Positions 55,011-64,000 of a stretch of 64,000 nt of DNA are shown one piece after another. The position numbers and the translations under genes were made by a program. Positions within the stretch are counted from its first letter, which is position 1, and every line of letters begins with the position of its first letter. The notes under the pieces are model-generated. The model was not told the origin of the DNA, ran no database searches, and worked only from the letters and a program-made list of their open reading frames with translations. Source of the DNA: Ipomoea triloba. Its lineage: Eukaryota; Streptophyta; Magnoliopsida; Solanales; Convolvulaceae. The DNA is taken from positions 19,996,478-20,060,477 of the forward strand of contig NC_044919.1 in assembly GCF_003576645.1 (NCBI RefSeq), written 5' to 3'.

Positions 55011-55438
55011 CCACCCAGCTACATATATGATTCGCGTATTGTCGAGGAGTTTAAGTCCCTATCCTGTGCTGTGCAAATAATTCCTGTACATTTACACTAG
55101 ACATGCATTCTAGTCCACTCTGTAGTTAAATACTATAGAATCTATCTTGTATTTGTATGTATAGATTATTTAGAATGAACATTCTCAAGTGTTTCAGTCT
55201 AACTAAGCTTCAGTTCTAAACATGAACTGAAATGCAGCAAGCAAAATCAGATGAAAGTAAATACACTGCTGCACTATGCAATTACTAATCTTTCCACATT
55301 TCCAGTGGATAACTGCATTTCCAGGTTGAAAGTTTATACAGAAACATGAAATCCACTACTCATAAAGATTGGCTACAATGGGAAAAGCCGCATCCCTCTA
55401 TATATAACTTGTCAAGAAATGATTAAATTATAAGAAAC
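55011..55438. other. Convergent intergenic region, 3' UTRs
   Basis: The 3' ends of the CASP-like gene (+) and DVR (-) face each other across about 430 bp. AATAAT/AATGAA-type poly(A) signal candidates only; no repeat or gene. Confidence 0.6.
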
Positions 55439-56695
55439 TTAGAAAATCATTTGCTCCCCTAATTCCTGACCACCCATTCCTTCTCTCAGTACCCTTTTAA
55501 AGAATTCTTCCAATGTGTCTTTTCCATAACTTGGTGTGTTCTCAGCGTCGTACTCCCCTTTCTCAGGATCCCACACCAACATACTCTCTGCTGCATAATA
55601 CCTTCCAATTTTCCCAAACTCAGCTGCATCTTCCAGAGAAGGAAATACCTTAACGAGCAAGTCAAGAAATCCAATAGCAAAGTCCATGATTTGAATTGGA
55701 ACTTTTATGAACTTGGGTTCCTTCCCTACTAATTTGAAAAGCATTTCACCTTGCTCCAGTGGTGTCAAGGCCTTCCCAGGGCCGCCAATAGGCAAAACCT
55801 GATTCATTTTGTCTTCACTCAGTACACAATCTGAAATAAATGACGCCAAATCTTCTTCACTTATAGGCTTGCAAGCACACAACTTTCCATCCCCAAACAT
55901 CACATAAGGCTTTCCATCTTTCACCAATTCAACTTGTCCCGCTAAGCTCTTGAAAAATGCAGTTGGCCTAACAATACTATAAGTGAACCCTTTATCATCT
56001 TCCGCTTCTTTCATCAAATCTGCCTCAAATTTCAACTTTGCTCGCTGAAATTCAAGAAGGGGTTTCTGCACACAGATTGCAGACAGCAACACAAAATGTG
56101 CAGCTCCAAATTTCCTCCCAACAACAAGACTATTCTTAGTGGCCTCATAATCAATCTTCCAAGAATCCTTCACCCCGCCATTTCGACTAGCAAGGCAAGA
56201 TACAACCACATCAATTGGAACCCCTAAATTCTCTACACTCTTCTCCAAGGTGCTCAATTCAGTAACATCTGAAAAGCACACATTGGCACCACTTAACTGC
56301 TGCAAGGTGTCCTCTTTACTGTTTCTACCTCTAATCCCACTTCTTTCCCTAGCAATGGCTATAACATTAAACCCTCTCTTAACCAACTCTGTAGCCACAA
56401 ATCTCCCTATATATCCAGTTGAACCCACAACCAAAATATTAATATCACTTGGGTTTTTGCTTCTAAATGACACATTAGGGGATTCCACAGCTGGGGCAGC
56501 TGAACATGAGACAGGTTTAAACCTTTCCTGATTCAGCTTAAAGGGTTTTGAAAAATGTAAAGATGGAAAGGTAATTGCATATGGGACGGCATTTACCTGA
56601 ATATGATGATTGAGGAAATGGGAAGAAAGTCTTCTGAAGCTTTGGCTCTGTAGAGACTGAAGTGTAAGGCCACTTGAAGATGCAAAAGCAGCCAT
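55439..56695 (-). CDS. DVR: Divinyl chlorophyllide a 8-vinyl-reductase, chloroplastic
   Basis: Single-exon gene of 418 aa. It reduces the C8 vinyl group of divinyl chlorophyllide (and related pigments) to ethyl with NADPH, a late step of chlorophyll synthesis in the plastid. The first about 65 residues are Ser/Phe-rich and low in acidic residues, as a transit peptide. Then a Rossmann-type NADPH fold of the NmrA/extended SDR kind: [20 protein letters not shown] (about 86-105) with the GxTGYIG loop, [35 protein letters not shown], and [20 protein letters not shown]. Length and residues agree with angiosperm DVR (Arabidopsis PCB2, about 417 aa, intronless). ATG at 56693-56695 gives the transit peptide. 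No damage seen. Convergent with the CASP-like gene. Confidence 0.96.
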   Translation of the reverse strand: MAAFASSSGLTLQSLQSQSFRRLSSHFLNHHIQVNAVPYAITFPSLHFSKPFKLNQERFKPVSCSAAPAVESPNVSFRSKNPSDINILVVGSTGYIGRFVATELVKRGFNVIAIARERSGIRGRNSKEDTLQQLSGANVCFSDVTELSTLEKSVENLGVPIDVVVSCLASRNGGVKDSWKIDYEATKNSLVVGRKFGAAHFVLLSAICVQKPLLEFQRAKLKFEADLMKEAEDDKGFTYSIVRPTAFFKSLAGQVELVKDGKPYVMFGDGKLCACKPISEEDLASFISDCVLSEDKMNQVLPIGGPGKALTPLEQGEMLFKLVGKEPKFIKVPIQIMDFAIGFLDLLVKVFPSLEDAAEFGKIGRYYAAESMLVWDPEKGEYDAENTPSYGKDTLEEFFKRVLREGMGGQELGEQMIF

Positions 56696-57007
56696 TTTTC
56701 TTTAAGAAATTTGGAGCAATGCCGGAAGGGTCTGTGGTTTTGAGAAGCAGTTCAATCAAGAAAACATCAATAAATTCAAAGAAAATGTCATCATGTCAAA
56801 ATTCTGAATGATTGGTTCACAATTGGTGGGAAGCCTACGAAATCTTTATCTATTACTTTTCTGCTTCTTCTTTCTGGAAGGCCCTTATACAGAAACTGGG
56901 CATTGATAACCAAGCATGGACTTCTCCAAGAGTTTATTCTGGCCCAGATTAGAAATACTTTCAGTAGCCCAACAAAGAAATTGTTATTTTTTGGTAAGAG
57001 TTTATTC
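56696..57007 (-). promoter_or_regulatory. DVR upstream region
   Basis: About 300 bp between the DVR start and a MITE. No clear TATA box; GAGTTTATTC occurs at 56931 and again at the MITE border. Light-response elements cannot be called by eye. Confidence 0.4.
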
Positions 57008-57569
57008 GCAAATTATAATGTGGACCATGGCCCAAAACGGTACCTTTTCATTTAATGAAAAGAAATGGCATCCGTCTGCACCGTTAGGAGTAAAGTAGCT
57101 CTATATTAGTGTAACATATTCAATTTCATTTTATATACACTTCAGTTTCCTTTCAACAAAACTACAGTTTCTTTTCGATATAACTACAGTTTTATTCAAC
57201 ATAATACACTCAAATATGTAAAATTGTTATTCAGTTCCATTTTATATACACTACAGTTTTCTTTCAATACAACTATAGTATCATTGTGATATAACTACAG
57301 TTTCATTGGACAATATACACTCAAATATGTGAAACTGTTATTCAGTTTCATTTTATATACACTGGAGTTTCCTTTCAACACAACTACAGTTTCACTTCGA
57401 TATAACTACAGTTTCATTTGATAATATAAAAACAAATGTGAGGCAGCATCATTTGAGATAAACTGTAGTTTCATTTATGGAGCTCAGTTAAATTGTGATG
57501 ACATCCGTTTCTTTACTTTAAAAAACGATGTCGTTTTTGGACCCGACCATGGTCCACGATATAACGAGT
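57008..57569. mobile_element. MITE 312 bp upstream of DVR
   Basis: TIR core TGGACCATGG with TATAAT/TATATC outside it. The 11 bp AGAGTTTATTC flanks both sides (56997-57007, 57570-57580). Interior is tandem repeats of CAGTTTCATTTTATATACAC-type units. Confidence 0.7.
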
Positions 57570-57639
57570 AGAGTTTATTCTATGGTCAATTGTTATACGG
57601 TTGGTCCGAAAATGGCGCCGGAGGCCGTTATATTTAACA

Positions 57640-57890
57640 AATCCTGTATTTCTAGTGTGTTTAGAACAAAATGAAACTGCAATTTATCTAAAATGGAACT
57701 GAATAACTTGTTTCACATATTGTGTTTATATTATCAAATGAAACCGTAATTGAATTGAAATGATATCTTCGTTGTGTTGAAATGAAATTACAGTATGTAT
57801 AAAATGAAACTGAATGACATGTCTCACATATTGAATATATATTGTTAAATGAAACTGTAGTTGAATTGAAATGATAGTTGATAAAACAAA
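57640..57890. repeat. Inverted partial copy of the same MITE interior
   Basis: ATGAAACTG/AATTGAATTGAAATGAT units are the reverse complement of the repeats in 57120-57480. Ends not recognisable. Confidence 0.6.
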
Positions 57891-59720
57891 TTGTTCTTGA
57901 AATATGATAGAACAAATTGTTCTTGAATCTCATTTTCTGTATTTATTTGTATGTATGAATATATGAAGAAGAAGAGAGAAGGCAATGAATTGGTCTTGCT
58001 TTGTATATTGAACAATTGCATGCTCCTAAATAGAAGACGGCGAGAGATATGTAGAATGGCCTCCTCATCTTGAAGGTTAGAGCCCTTTATATAGGCAATT
58101 GACCCGTATCCGATATCGAACAAATGTATGGAATGTATAAGGCGGTATACCTGGAGTATATTCCCATTAAGGAGCCCCTAGTCCATGCCTTAATGTCGCT
58201 TAAGTGAGGGAAGGGGCGGTCTGTAAAATTCGACCATAGAAGTCTCCGTGCTCCCTCGACCCAAGTTACACTGGTTGCCTCGTTAAAAACCTTAGACTAA
58301 CTAAAAATCTGGGGGAGAAAACTTAGCTAAGGGAAAAAATAGTATAACCCTGAGTGCAATCTTTTGGACGATCGAGTGATCCAGAGATCGAATTTTACCA
58401 CTCTACGAATAATATTTTTAGTATGATCGAGAGGTTGAATTCTACCAATCTAGGGATCGGGTTTTTAATATGATCGGGGGACCAAATTGTACCGATCAAG
58501 TGATCGGATTCTAAACATGACAAAGGAATCAAATTTTACCAATCAAGAGATTGGATTTTTAATGTGATCTAGTGATTAACTTTACCTATGGTCGGAAAAC
58601 TGTCTTAACCGGGTTTAATAGCTTGCTTTGTAAGACTAATGCCAAAATATGATATTCACGATCCGGGGACCTTTATTGATCTTACTTATCATAAGTGGGA
58701 ATGTTTCTACCAAGGCACTTTGTTGTGACAATCGATCTAAAGACTTTAATTGATTTTATCGATCATAATTATGGTTTCTGATCTTCTGATCATGTCTGCA
58801 AGTCGTTAACGAGGATACTTTTCCTCCCAGCCTACGGGCCAATGTTTTTTCCGACCTTGGGTCATTAATGCAGACGATCTCTCGCTCATACTTAGAACTG
58901 GTATTGTTTCATACTTAGACCGTTATTTTTCTCCGACATCGTGGTTATTTTTTTTACTCTTGGTCGCTGTGTTTTCCAACTGTTGTTGTTATTGCAGGCA
59001 CTTGTCCTCGCTAGTCCGGAGACCGTAGTTTTTTCCGAATTTACGGTTGTAATCGACTCTTGGGTCGGATTCCGAGCTTGACCAATCAAAATTGCCTAGT
59101 TTATAGGAATTATGCTGAGATTTTTTTTCGGACTTAGGGTGCCCTTGGTGGAAATACCAACCTAACAGAGCTTAGTACATTTAATATGACTATTCTACAT
59201 ACATGATCATGAAATACAATTTACAATGCAAATTAAACTAAAAATTTACAATTCGTCAAACGATCTTACTGACCTTGAATTGGTTTTTCCGATCTCAAAG
59301 CGTCTTATCAACCGATTGATCTGTTGAGGTTAACTCGATCTTTACGATCTTATGCATTTTCAACCTTCCGGCTCGGTGACCGAGTTATGATCTTTTCGTC
59401 TTATGTCGTTTCGGCCTTCCGGCTTGATGACTGGGTTATGATCTTTTCGATCTTATGCCTTTTCGGCCTTTCGACTTGATAACCGGGTTATGATATTTTT
59501 AATCTTATGCCTTTTTTACCTTCCGGCTCGGGAACATGATTTAATTGCCTACTTTGTAGGGCTTATGTCGAAATTTTTTCCAGAACTTAACAATACCGGT
59601 AGTGACAAAACCAACCTCACCAGACTTAGTACATCTAATTTTGCTATTACTATTCTAAATACAAAGCTAAAACCTATACAAATTACAATTTAACACTACA
59701 CTAAAATGTTATACGGAGTA
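57891..59720. other. Degenerate LTR-like region with two tandem repeats
   Basis: GTTGCCTCGTTAAAAACCTT (58273) and the following GGGGGAGAAAAC match the kind of sequence found in LTRs of Tat-type Gypsy elements and TRIMs. 58360-58580 has about four degenerate 60 bp units (GATCGAATTTTACCA type). 59345-59530 has about four 62 bp units (TTCCGGCTCGGTGACCGAGT type). A 130 bp block at 59110-59240 recurs at 59560-59690. No coding sequence. No second LTR found. Confidence 0.45.
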
Positions 59721-60980
59721 AATTCTACAAAATTTTATTCTTCTCAATCCACGCCTCTTTCTCTTGAGTGTTGAATGGATCTCCCCTCAAAGACAAGCTA
59801 ATTAATACTAGGCATAGCTATCCTTGAGGCTCTCAATCTGACAAACCCATATGCTCTGCCCTTTTGCTTTCACGTTCTTCCTTTTCTTTTCCTTGCGCGT
59901 GTCAGTGTATATACTAAGAGCAACCATACCAACGCATTATACATGGATATTGTCAATAAGAAATAACTCCAAGCAAGTTCAACACAGATGTGAGACCAGA
60001 TTTTGGAGCTAACATTTCTTCAAGGATTTTGCAGGTTTTGAAGGAAGAAACTAAAAAAAAAAAAAGAAAAAAAAATCACAGAGAAGCGCATTTTAGCGCA
60101 CTTTGCGCCTAACACGCGCCAGCTGAGAATGGCCGCCAGCTGGCGGCCACTCTGACTTTAGACCACTTTTTCATTTTTTTTTTATAAATTGTCAGAATTT
60201 CGTTTGATTTTCTATTTTCTTTTTCTCTTTTTTCATCCCAAACCATTTTCTCTTTCCTAATCACTGTGACATCCCAAAATTTCATCACTATTCTTCTCAA
60301 AATTCGTCACTAGTTTGTTACAAAATATTTTTGGTCAAAATTTTTTTCTAACCATTCCTTTTCAGAAAATTCCAGCTCGGCGCAGTCCGAACGATTTATT
60401 CGGTAAACATACTTCCCGAACTCTGTTTTACTTGAAATTTTTATTTTAGAACCCTAACTTACAGTACTTGATATCCATAAAATTGTTTGATCATTTTGAT
60501 CTTCGAAATAACACAGAAAATTACATATTTGCCCTTGGCAGTGTGTTGTCCAAAATTTTTCTCTGTGGACCAATTTTGAAAAAAAATTCGAAAATGATAC
60601 TTCTACTCCTTAGATCCTTATGAAATTTTATATGTAGCTTCTAGACTGTCTAAGCTATATATCTGAAATAATGGAACCATTTTACCTTGCTCAAATTTCT
60701 CAATAAATTTCGAAACCCTACTACAAGTCATTTTCTCTATATATTATATATATGTATGTATTTTGTATATATACTAGGTATGTATAATGTATAAGTATAT
60801 GTATAATATTTGGTTGGCAAGACTTGTTGTTTTGTCTTGTTTCCACCTTGAAAGCTTAAATGGCTTGACAAACCATTTGGTCTCCTCTCTTCAAAGTCTT
60901 CCTAATATGACTAAGTGTAGCAAACCATTTGGACTCCCCTATGTCTTTCTCTTCAAGACTTGTCTTCCTTTCCCTTTTGC

Positions 60981-60990
60981 CTATAAATAG
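60981..60990 (+). promoter_or_regulatory. TATA box of the solo LTR
   Basis: CTATAAATAG followed by a GAGG-rich leader; standard plant LTR promoter arrangement. Transcription would start about 30 bp downstream and run toward 62479. Confidence 0.65.
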
Positions 60991-61252
60991 AGGGGTTGTG
61001 TGGTGAGGAAAAATCAGGAGAAGTGAGGAGAGAAATCAAATTAGTGTGGGAGAAGAAGTGATGAAGTGAAAGTGTTGGTTATTAAGTAAGTTTTCTTGAT
61101 TTTCATAGAAAAATATTTTCATTTTGATTTATAGCTTATTAAGACCCGAATGTGTTTTGAAGACAAGAGTGGCAGTGGTTTAATGGTAGAAGCTTGAGGT
61201 GTTAGATGGGAGTGGAAGGGTTCGAATCTTAGCTTAAGCTTAAATGTTTTGG

Positions 61253-61400
61253 GCAGTTTCTTTTGAGAAGATTTTGGTCTACAAGGGTAAGTCTTCATGT
61301 TCACCAAAATTATTATTTGCCCCATAGCAGTTTCTTTTGAGAAGATTTTGGTCTACAAGGGTAAGTCTTCATGTTCACCAAAATTATTATTTGCCCCATA
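61253..61400. repeat. Perfect 74 bp tandem duplication in the solo LTR
   Basis: 61253-61326 and 61327-61400 are identical by eye (start GCAGTTTCTTTTGAGAAGAT, end TTTGCCCCATA). Confidence 0.95.
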
Positions 61401-62539
61401 CATATGTATATGTATGTGATTATATGATATGATATTTATATATATAAAAATTATATGTTTTACAAATTAAGTGCATTATAATGTCCATGTGATCACAAGG
61501 GCATTGCATAATATGTGTATGATTCTCAAATTACCGAGAACTTATTTTTACGGGTCAAATCCGTGTGTTGAGTAAATGTTTGGCTTGGAATTTTTGGTGT
61601 TATATACATATTGTATTAAGAATGATATATTATTATGGAATGAATTATTGTGGAGAAAAAAGTATTTGGAGAAATTATATATTTTATTGAATAAAATATT
61701 TATTATGAAGAAATGATATATTTTTGAAAATTATATGTACATATTTGATCTTGGAGGATAATGATATTTAGTGCCGGTGTGAACCGAAAATCTCACAACT
61801 TACCTATTTGAATTATATTCATTATGAAAAATTAATTGATTGATATTGGTGTGGGTTGAATCCCCAAATTTGATATTTGGTTTATGAATTATGAAATTTG
61901 AGTATTGGTGTGGGCTGAATCCCCCAATTTGATTTTTGGTTTGGCTTATGATGCCTTTTGGTGGTTATGTTGAGAGTTTAAAGACTCTCCACTATGTATT
62001 TAATCCTCCTTGACAAATATGTTATTTTTGGAAGAAAATGATATCGCCACATTATTTTGGAAAAGTATATTATTATGAAATAAATAATAAAATCCAAGCC
62101 TATATTTTACGGGGTGAAATGGAACTTACTTAGCTTATGCTAATTTTGGGATATACACCCCTTTGTTTTTGTGTGAAATGATTTTTGCAGGCGAACATGA
62201 ATAGGATGGAAGTTGAGGATGAAATTAGTCTATCGTAGAATAGACACCCTGGAAGTTTTAGCATTTTGAGAATACCCCGTTGTGTTAATTATTCTTATGT
62301 ATTAAATTGGACTTTGGATAATATTTGATGTTGTAAGATTAGCCTTAGCATTTGGGTATAGGAAAGATACCTAAGCGTGGCGGTAACACCAATTTTCTTT
62401 TGGTTAGATGTATAAGCTTCTGCAATATATTATTGGTGATTTTGTAATATATTTAAGTTGTGAAAATGGGGGTGTTACAATCACACTTACAAAACCCCTC
62501 AAGAACCGTGAAATATTTCTATTGATAAGGATGCTCTAA

Positions 62540-62802
62540 GGCCTTCCACAATAGCAAATTTAGATGAGATTTTGCAGACCTTAAAGTTTGTGATGGGTGT
62601 TTTAACTAATGTGGGGGTTTTGCAGAGAATGGTGGGCCCTTGTTGACACGCAGTTCTCGCGCCCTTTTATTTTTTTTTCAGCTTTTTGGTTTTGTTTTAT
62701 TTTTTCTTTTTATTTTTTTCTCCACCCTATTTTCTCTTTCCTAATCACTCTTCCAAAAACTCCTCAAAACCCACACCAAAATTAAAACTATTGGGGAAGG
62801 CC
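62540..62802. mobile_element. Tourist-like MITE 2
   Basis: Ends GGCCTTCCACAATAG and CTATTGGGGAAGGCC, inverted. TAA on both sides (62537-62539, 62803-62805). 263 bp, T-rich, no coding sequence. Confidence 0.8.
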
Positions 62803-62805
62803 TAA

Positions 62806-62896
62806 GGCCCTCCTCAATAGTAATGGGATTTTAAGGGGATTTTGCATGTACGATTAAGAGAGAGAAAATGAGAGTAGATGAAAAAAGAAAAAGAAA

Positions 62897-62974
<78 letters not shown>

Positions 62975-63398
62975 GCGCNNNNNNNNNNNNNNNNNNNNNN
63001 NNNNNNNNNNNNNNNNNNNNNNNNNNNNNNNNNNNNNNNNNNNNNNNNNNNNNNNNNNNNNNNNNNNNNNNNNNNNNNNNNNNNNNNNNNNNNNNNNNNN
63101 NNNNNNNNNNNNNNNNNNNNNNNNNNNNNNNNNNNNNNNNNNNNNNNNNNNNNNNNNNNNNNNNNNNNNNNNNNNNNNNNNNNNNNNNNNNNNNNNNNNN
63201 NNNNNNNNNNNNNNNNNNNNNNNNNNNNNNNNNNNNNNNNNNNNNNNNNNNNNNNNNNNNNNNNNNNNNNNNNNNNNNNNNNNNNNNNNNNNNNNNNNNN
63301 NNNNNNNNNNNNNNNNNNNNNNNNNNNNNNNNNNNNNNNNNNNNNNNNNNNNNNNNNNNNNNNNNNNNNNNNNNNNNNNNNNNNNNNNNNNNNNNNNN

Positions 63399-63463
<65 letters not shown>

Positions 63464-63675
63464 CGCGCCCGCCGTGCAGTGCTGGGCGCGAATTCCGCGC
63501 CTCACGCACGCATGAGGCGCAGCTGCCATAAAAGGGGGGCCCACCATTTACTGCAAAATCTCCAAATAGCAGGAGAAAGATTTCACCTTATAGTACCACC
63601 TCCCATTTGTTCAAAATTATATGAGTGAATTTGTTTCCTTAATTTTTGTGCCAAAATTGACTAATGGGAACGGCC
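62806..63675. mobile_element. Tourist-like MITE 3, with TA tracts and N gap
   Basis: Left end GGCCCTCCTCAATAG, right end on the reverse strand GGCCGTTCCCATTAG; TAA on both sides (62803-62805, 63676-63678). Interior: TA tracts (62900-62971, 63399-63459) on both sides of the gap, and GC-rich CGCGCCCGCCG. Confidence 0.65.
62979..63398. other. Assembly gap, 420 N
   Basis: Unknown sequence between two TA microsatellites. Open frames that cross it are artefacts. Confidence 0.99.
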
Positions 63676-63678
63676 TAA

Positions 63679-64000
63679 GAGCATCTTCATCAATGGGGTT
63701 ATTTCACGTTATAAGAGGAGTTTTTGTAAGTGTGATTAGGAAAGAGAAAATAGGAGGGGAGGAAAATAATAATAAACAAATCTAATTTAAAAAAAAATAA
63801 AAAAAAATAAAAAATGAGGTTGTCAGGCGCGTGCACGCGCCCGTTGGGCGGCTGCTGGGCGCGGAAGGTGAGTCTTTTAATTATTTAGACTGCAAAATTA
63901 CTGTACTATGATCCACCCCTTGCAGTTGCTTCCGTTGCCTTCTCTCTCCCTCTCTCTTTCATGCCATGTGGCTATAACATCTGACATTATCCATCTATGC
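63679..64000. mobile_element. Tourist-like MITE 4, runs off window
   Basis: Starts GAGCATCTTCATCAATGGGG after TAA (63676-63678). Closely related to the reverse complement of MITE 1. Contains GCGCGTGCACGCGC. The right end is outside the window or not recognised. Confidence 0.6.

Larger units (their letters stand above)
60265..62479 (+). mobile_element. Solo LTR, Gypsy type, 2215 bp
   Basis: Starts TGTGACATCCC and ends GGGGTGTTACA, the termini common in plant Gypsy LTRs. ATCAC at 60260-60264 and 62480-62484 is a perfect TSD. No second LTR or internal region is present, so it arose by recombination between LTRs. It has its own TATA box and a perfect 74 bp duplication. Confidence 0.88.
59918..62536. 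mobile_element. Tourist-like MITE 1, split by a solo LTR
   Basis: Left end GAGCAACC after TAA (59915-59917); right end on the reverse strand GAGCATCC, before TAA (62537-62539). Without the 2215 bp solo LTR plus one TSD it would be about 400 bp. The sequence across the insertion (TTTCCTAATCAC joined to ACTTACAAAA) matches the uninterrupted reverse complement in MITE 4 (63715-63745), confirming nesting. Contains GCGC-rich CAGCTGGCGGCCA hairpin-like DNA. Confidence 0.75.

Overview
Nuclear DNA of a photosynthetic flowering plant, most likely a eudicot; I cannot place the genus. The support is two intron-aware plant genes (a CASP-like membrane protein and the plastid enzyme divinyl chlorophyllide reductase), plant-type LTR retrotransposons primed by plant tRNAs, and many plant MITE, CACTA, hAT, Mutator and Helitron signatures. 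Only about 5 kb (51.9-56.7 kb) is ordinary host gene space. The rest is nested transposable elements and their decay products.

Layout. 1-11376: a Sirevirus-like Copia element on the + strand, entered inside its 5' LTR. It has gag, pol, a 1.6 kb spacer and a long additional ORF after pol. Two single-N assembly joins disturb it: one makes a 1.23 kb false-looking tandem copy, the other removes the PPT and the LTR start. 11377-14473: a decayed LINE (minus strand) split by an 882 bp hAT-type element. 14.6-17.4 kb: remnant of a Gypsy element with a Harbinger-like element that carries what looks like a captured host E3-ligase exon. 17.55-21.53 kb: a short retroposon with 17 bp target-site duplications (TSDs), then a 3.7 kb CACTA element. 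21.88-24.79 kb: a small non-coding LTR element with a minisatellite core. 25.53-27.53 kb: a Mutator-like element with 9 bp TSDs. 27.8-28.6 kb: a minisatellite. 28.9-36.5 kb: a cluster of related MITEs sitting in TA microsatellites, plus a LINE-type RNase H ORF and a Helitron 3' end.

36620-48729: a complete and very young Athila-like Gypsy element on the minus strand. Its 1378 bp LTRs differ at only two positions I could find, its TSD is CATAT, and it has a tRNA-Asp-type PBS, gag-pol, an integrase separated by one frameshift, and an additional ORF. 49-52 kb: two fold-back MITEs and AT-rich DNA. 52006-55010: CASP-like gene (three exons, + strand). 55439-56695: DVR (single exon, minus strand), convergent with it. 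57-64 kb: MITEs, an LTR-like remnant, a solo LTR with perfect TSD nested in a Tourist-like MITE, three more MITEs of that kind joined head to tail through single TAA triplets, and a 420 bp N gap.

The most unusual signals are: (1) perfect palindromes with an ACGCGT core, four per Athila LTR and more in its internal spacer; (2) apparent homology between the additional ORFs of the unrelated Copia and Gypsy elements; (3) a CpG-containing TCGAGAG word repeated throughout the Copia element in all frames and in its LTR; (4) a set of MITE families sharing a terminal motif and all sitting in TA-rich microsatellite tracts; (5) the TAA-sharing MITE chain.
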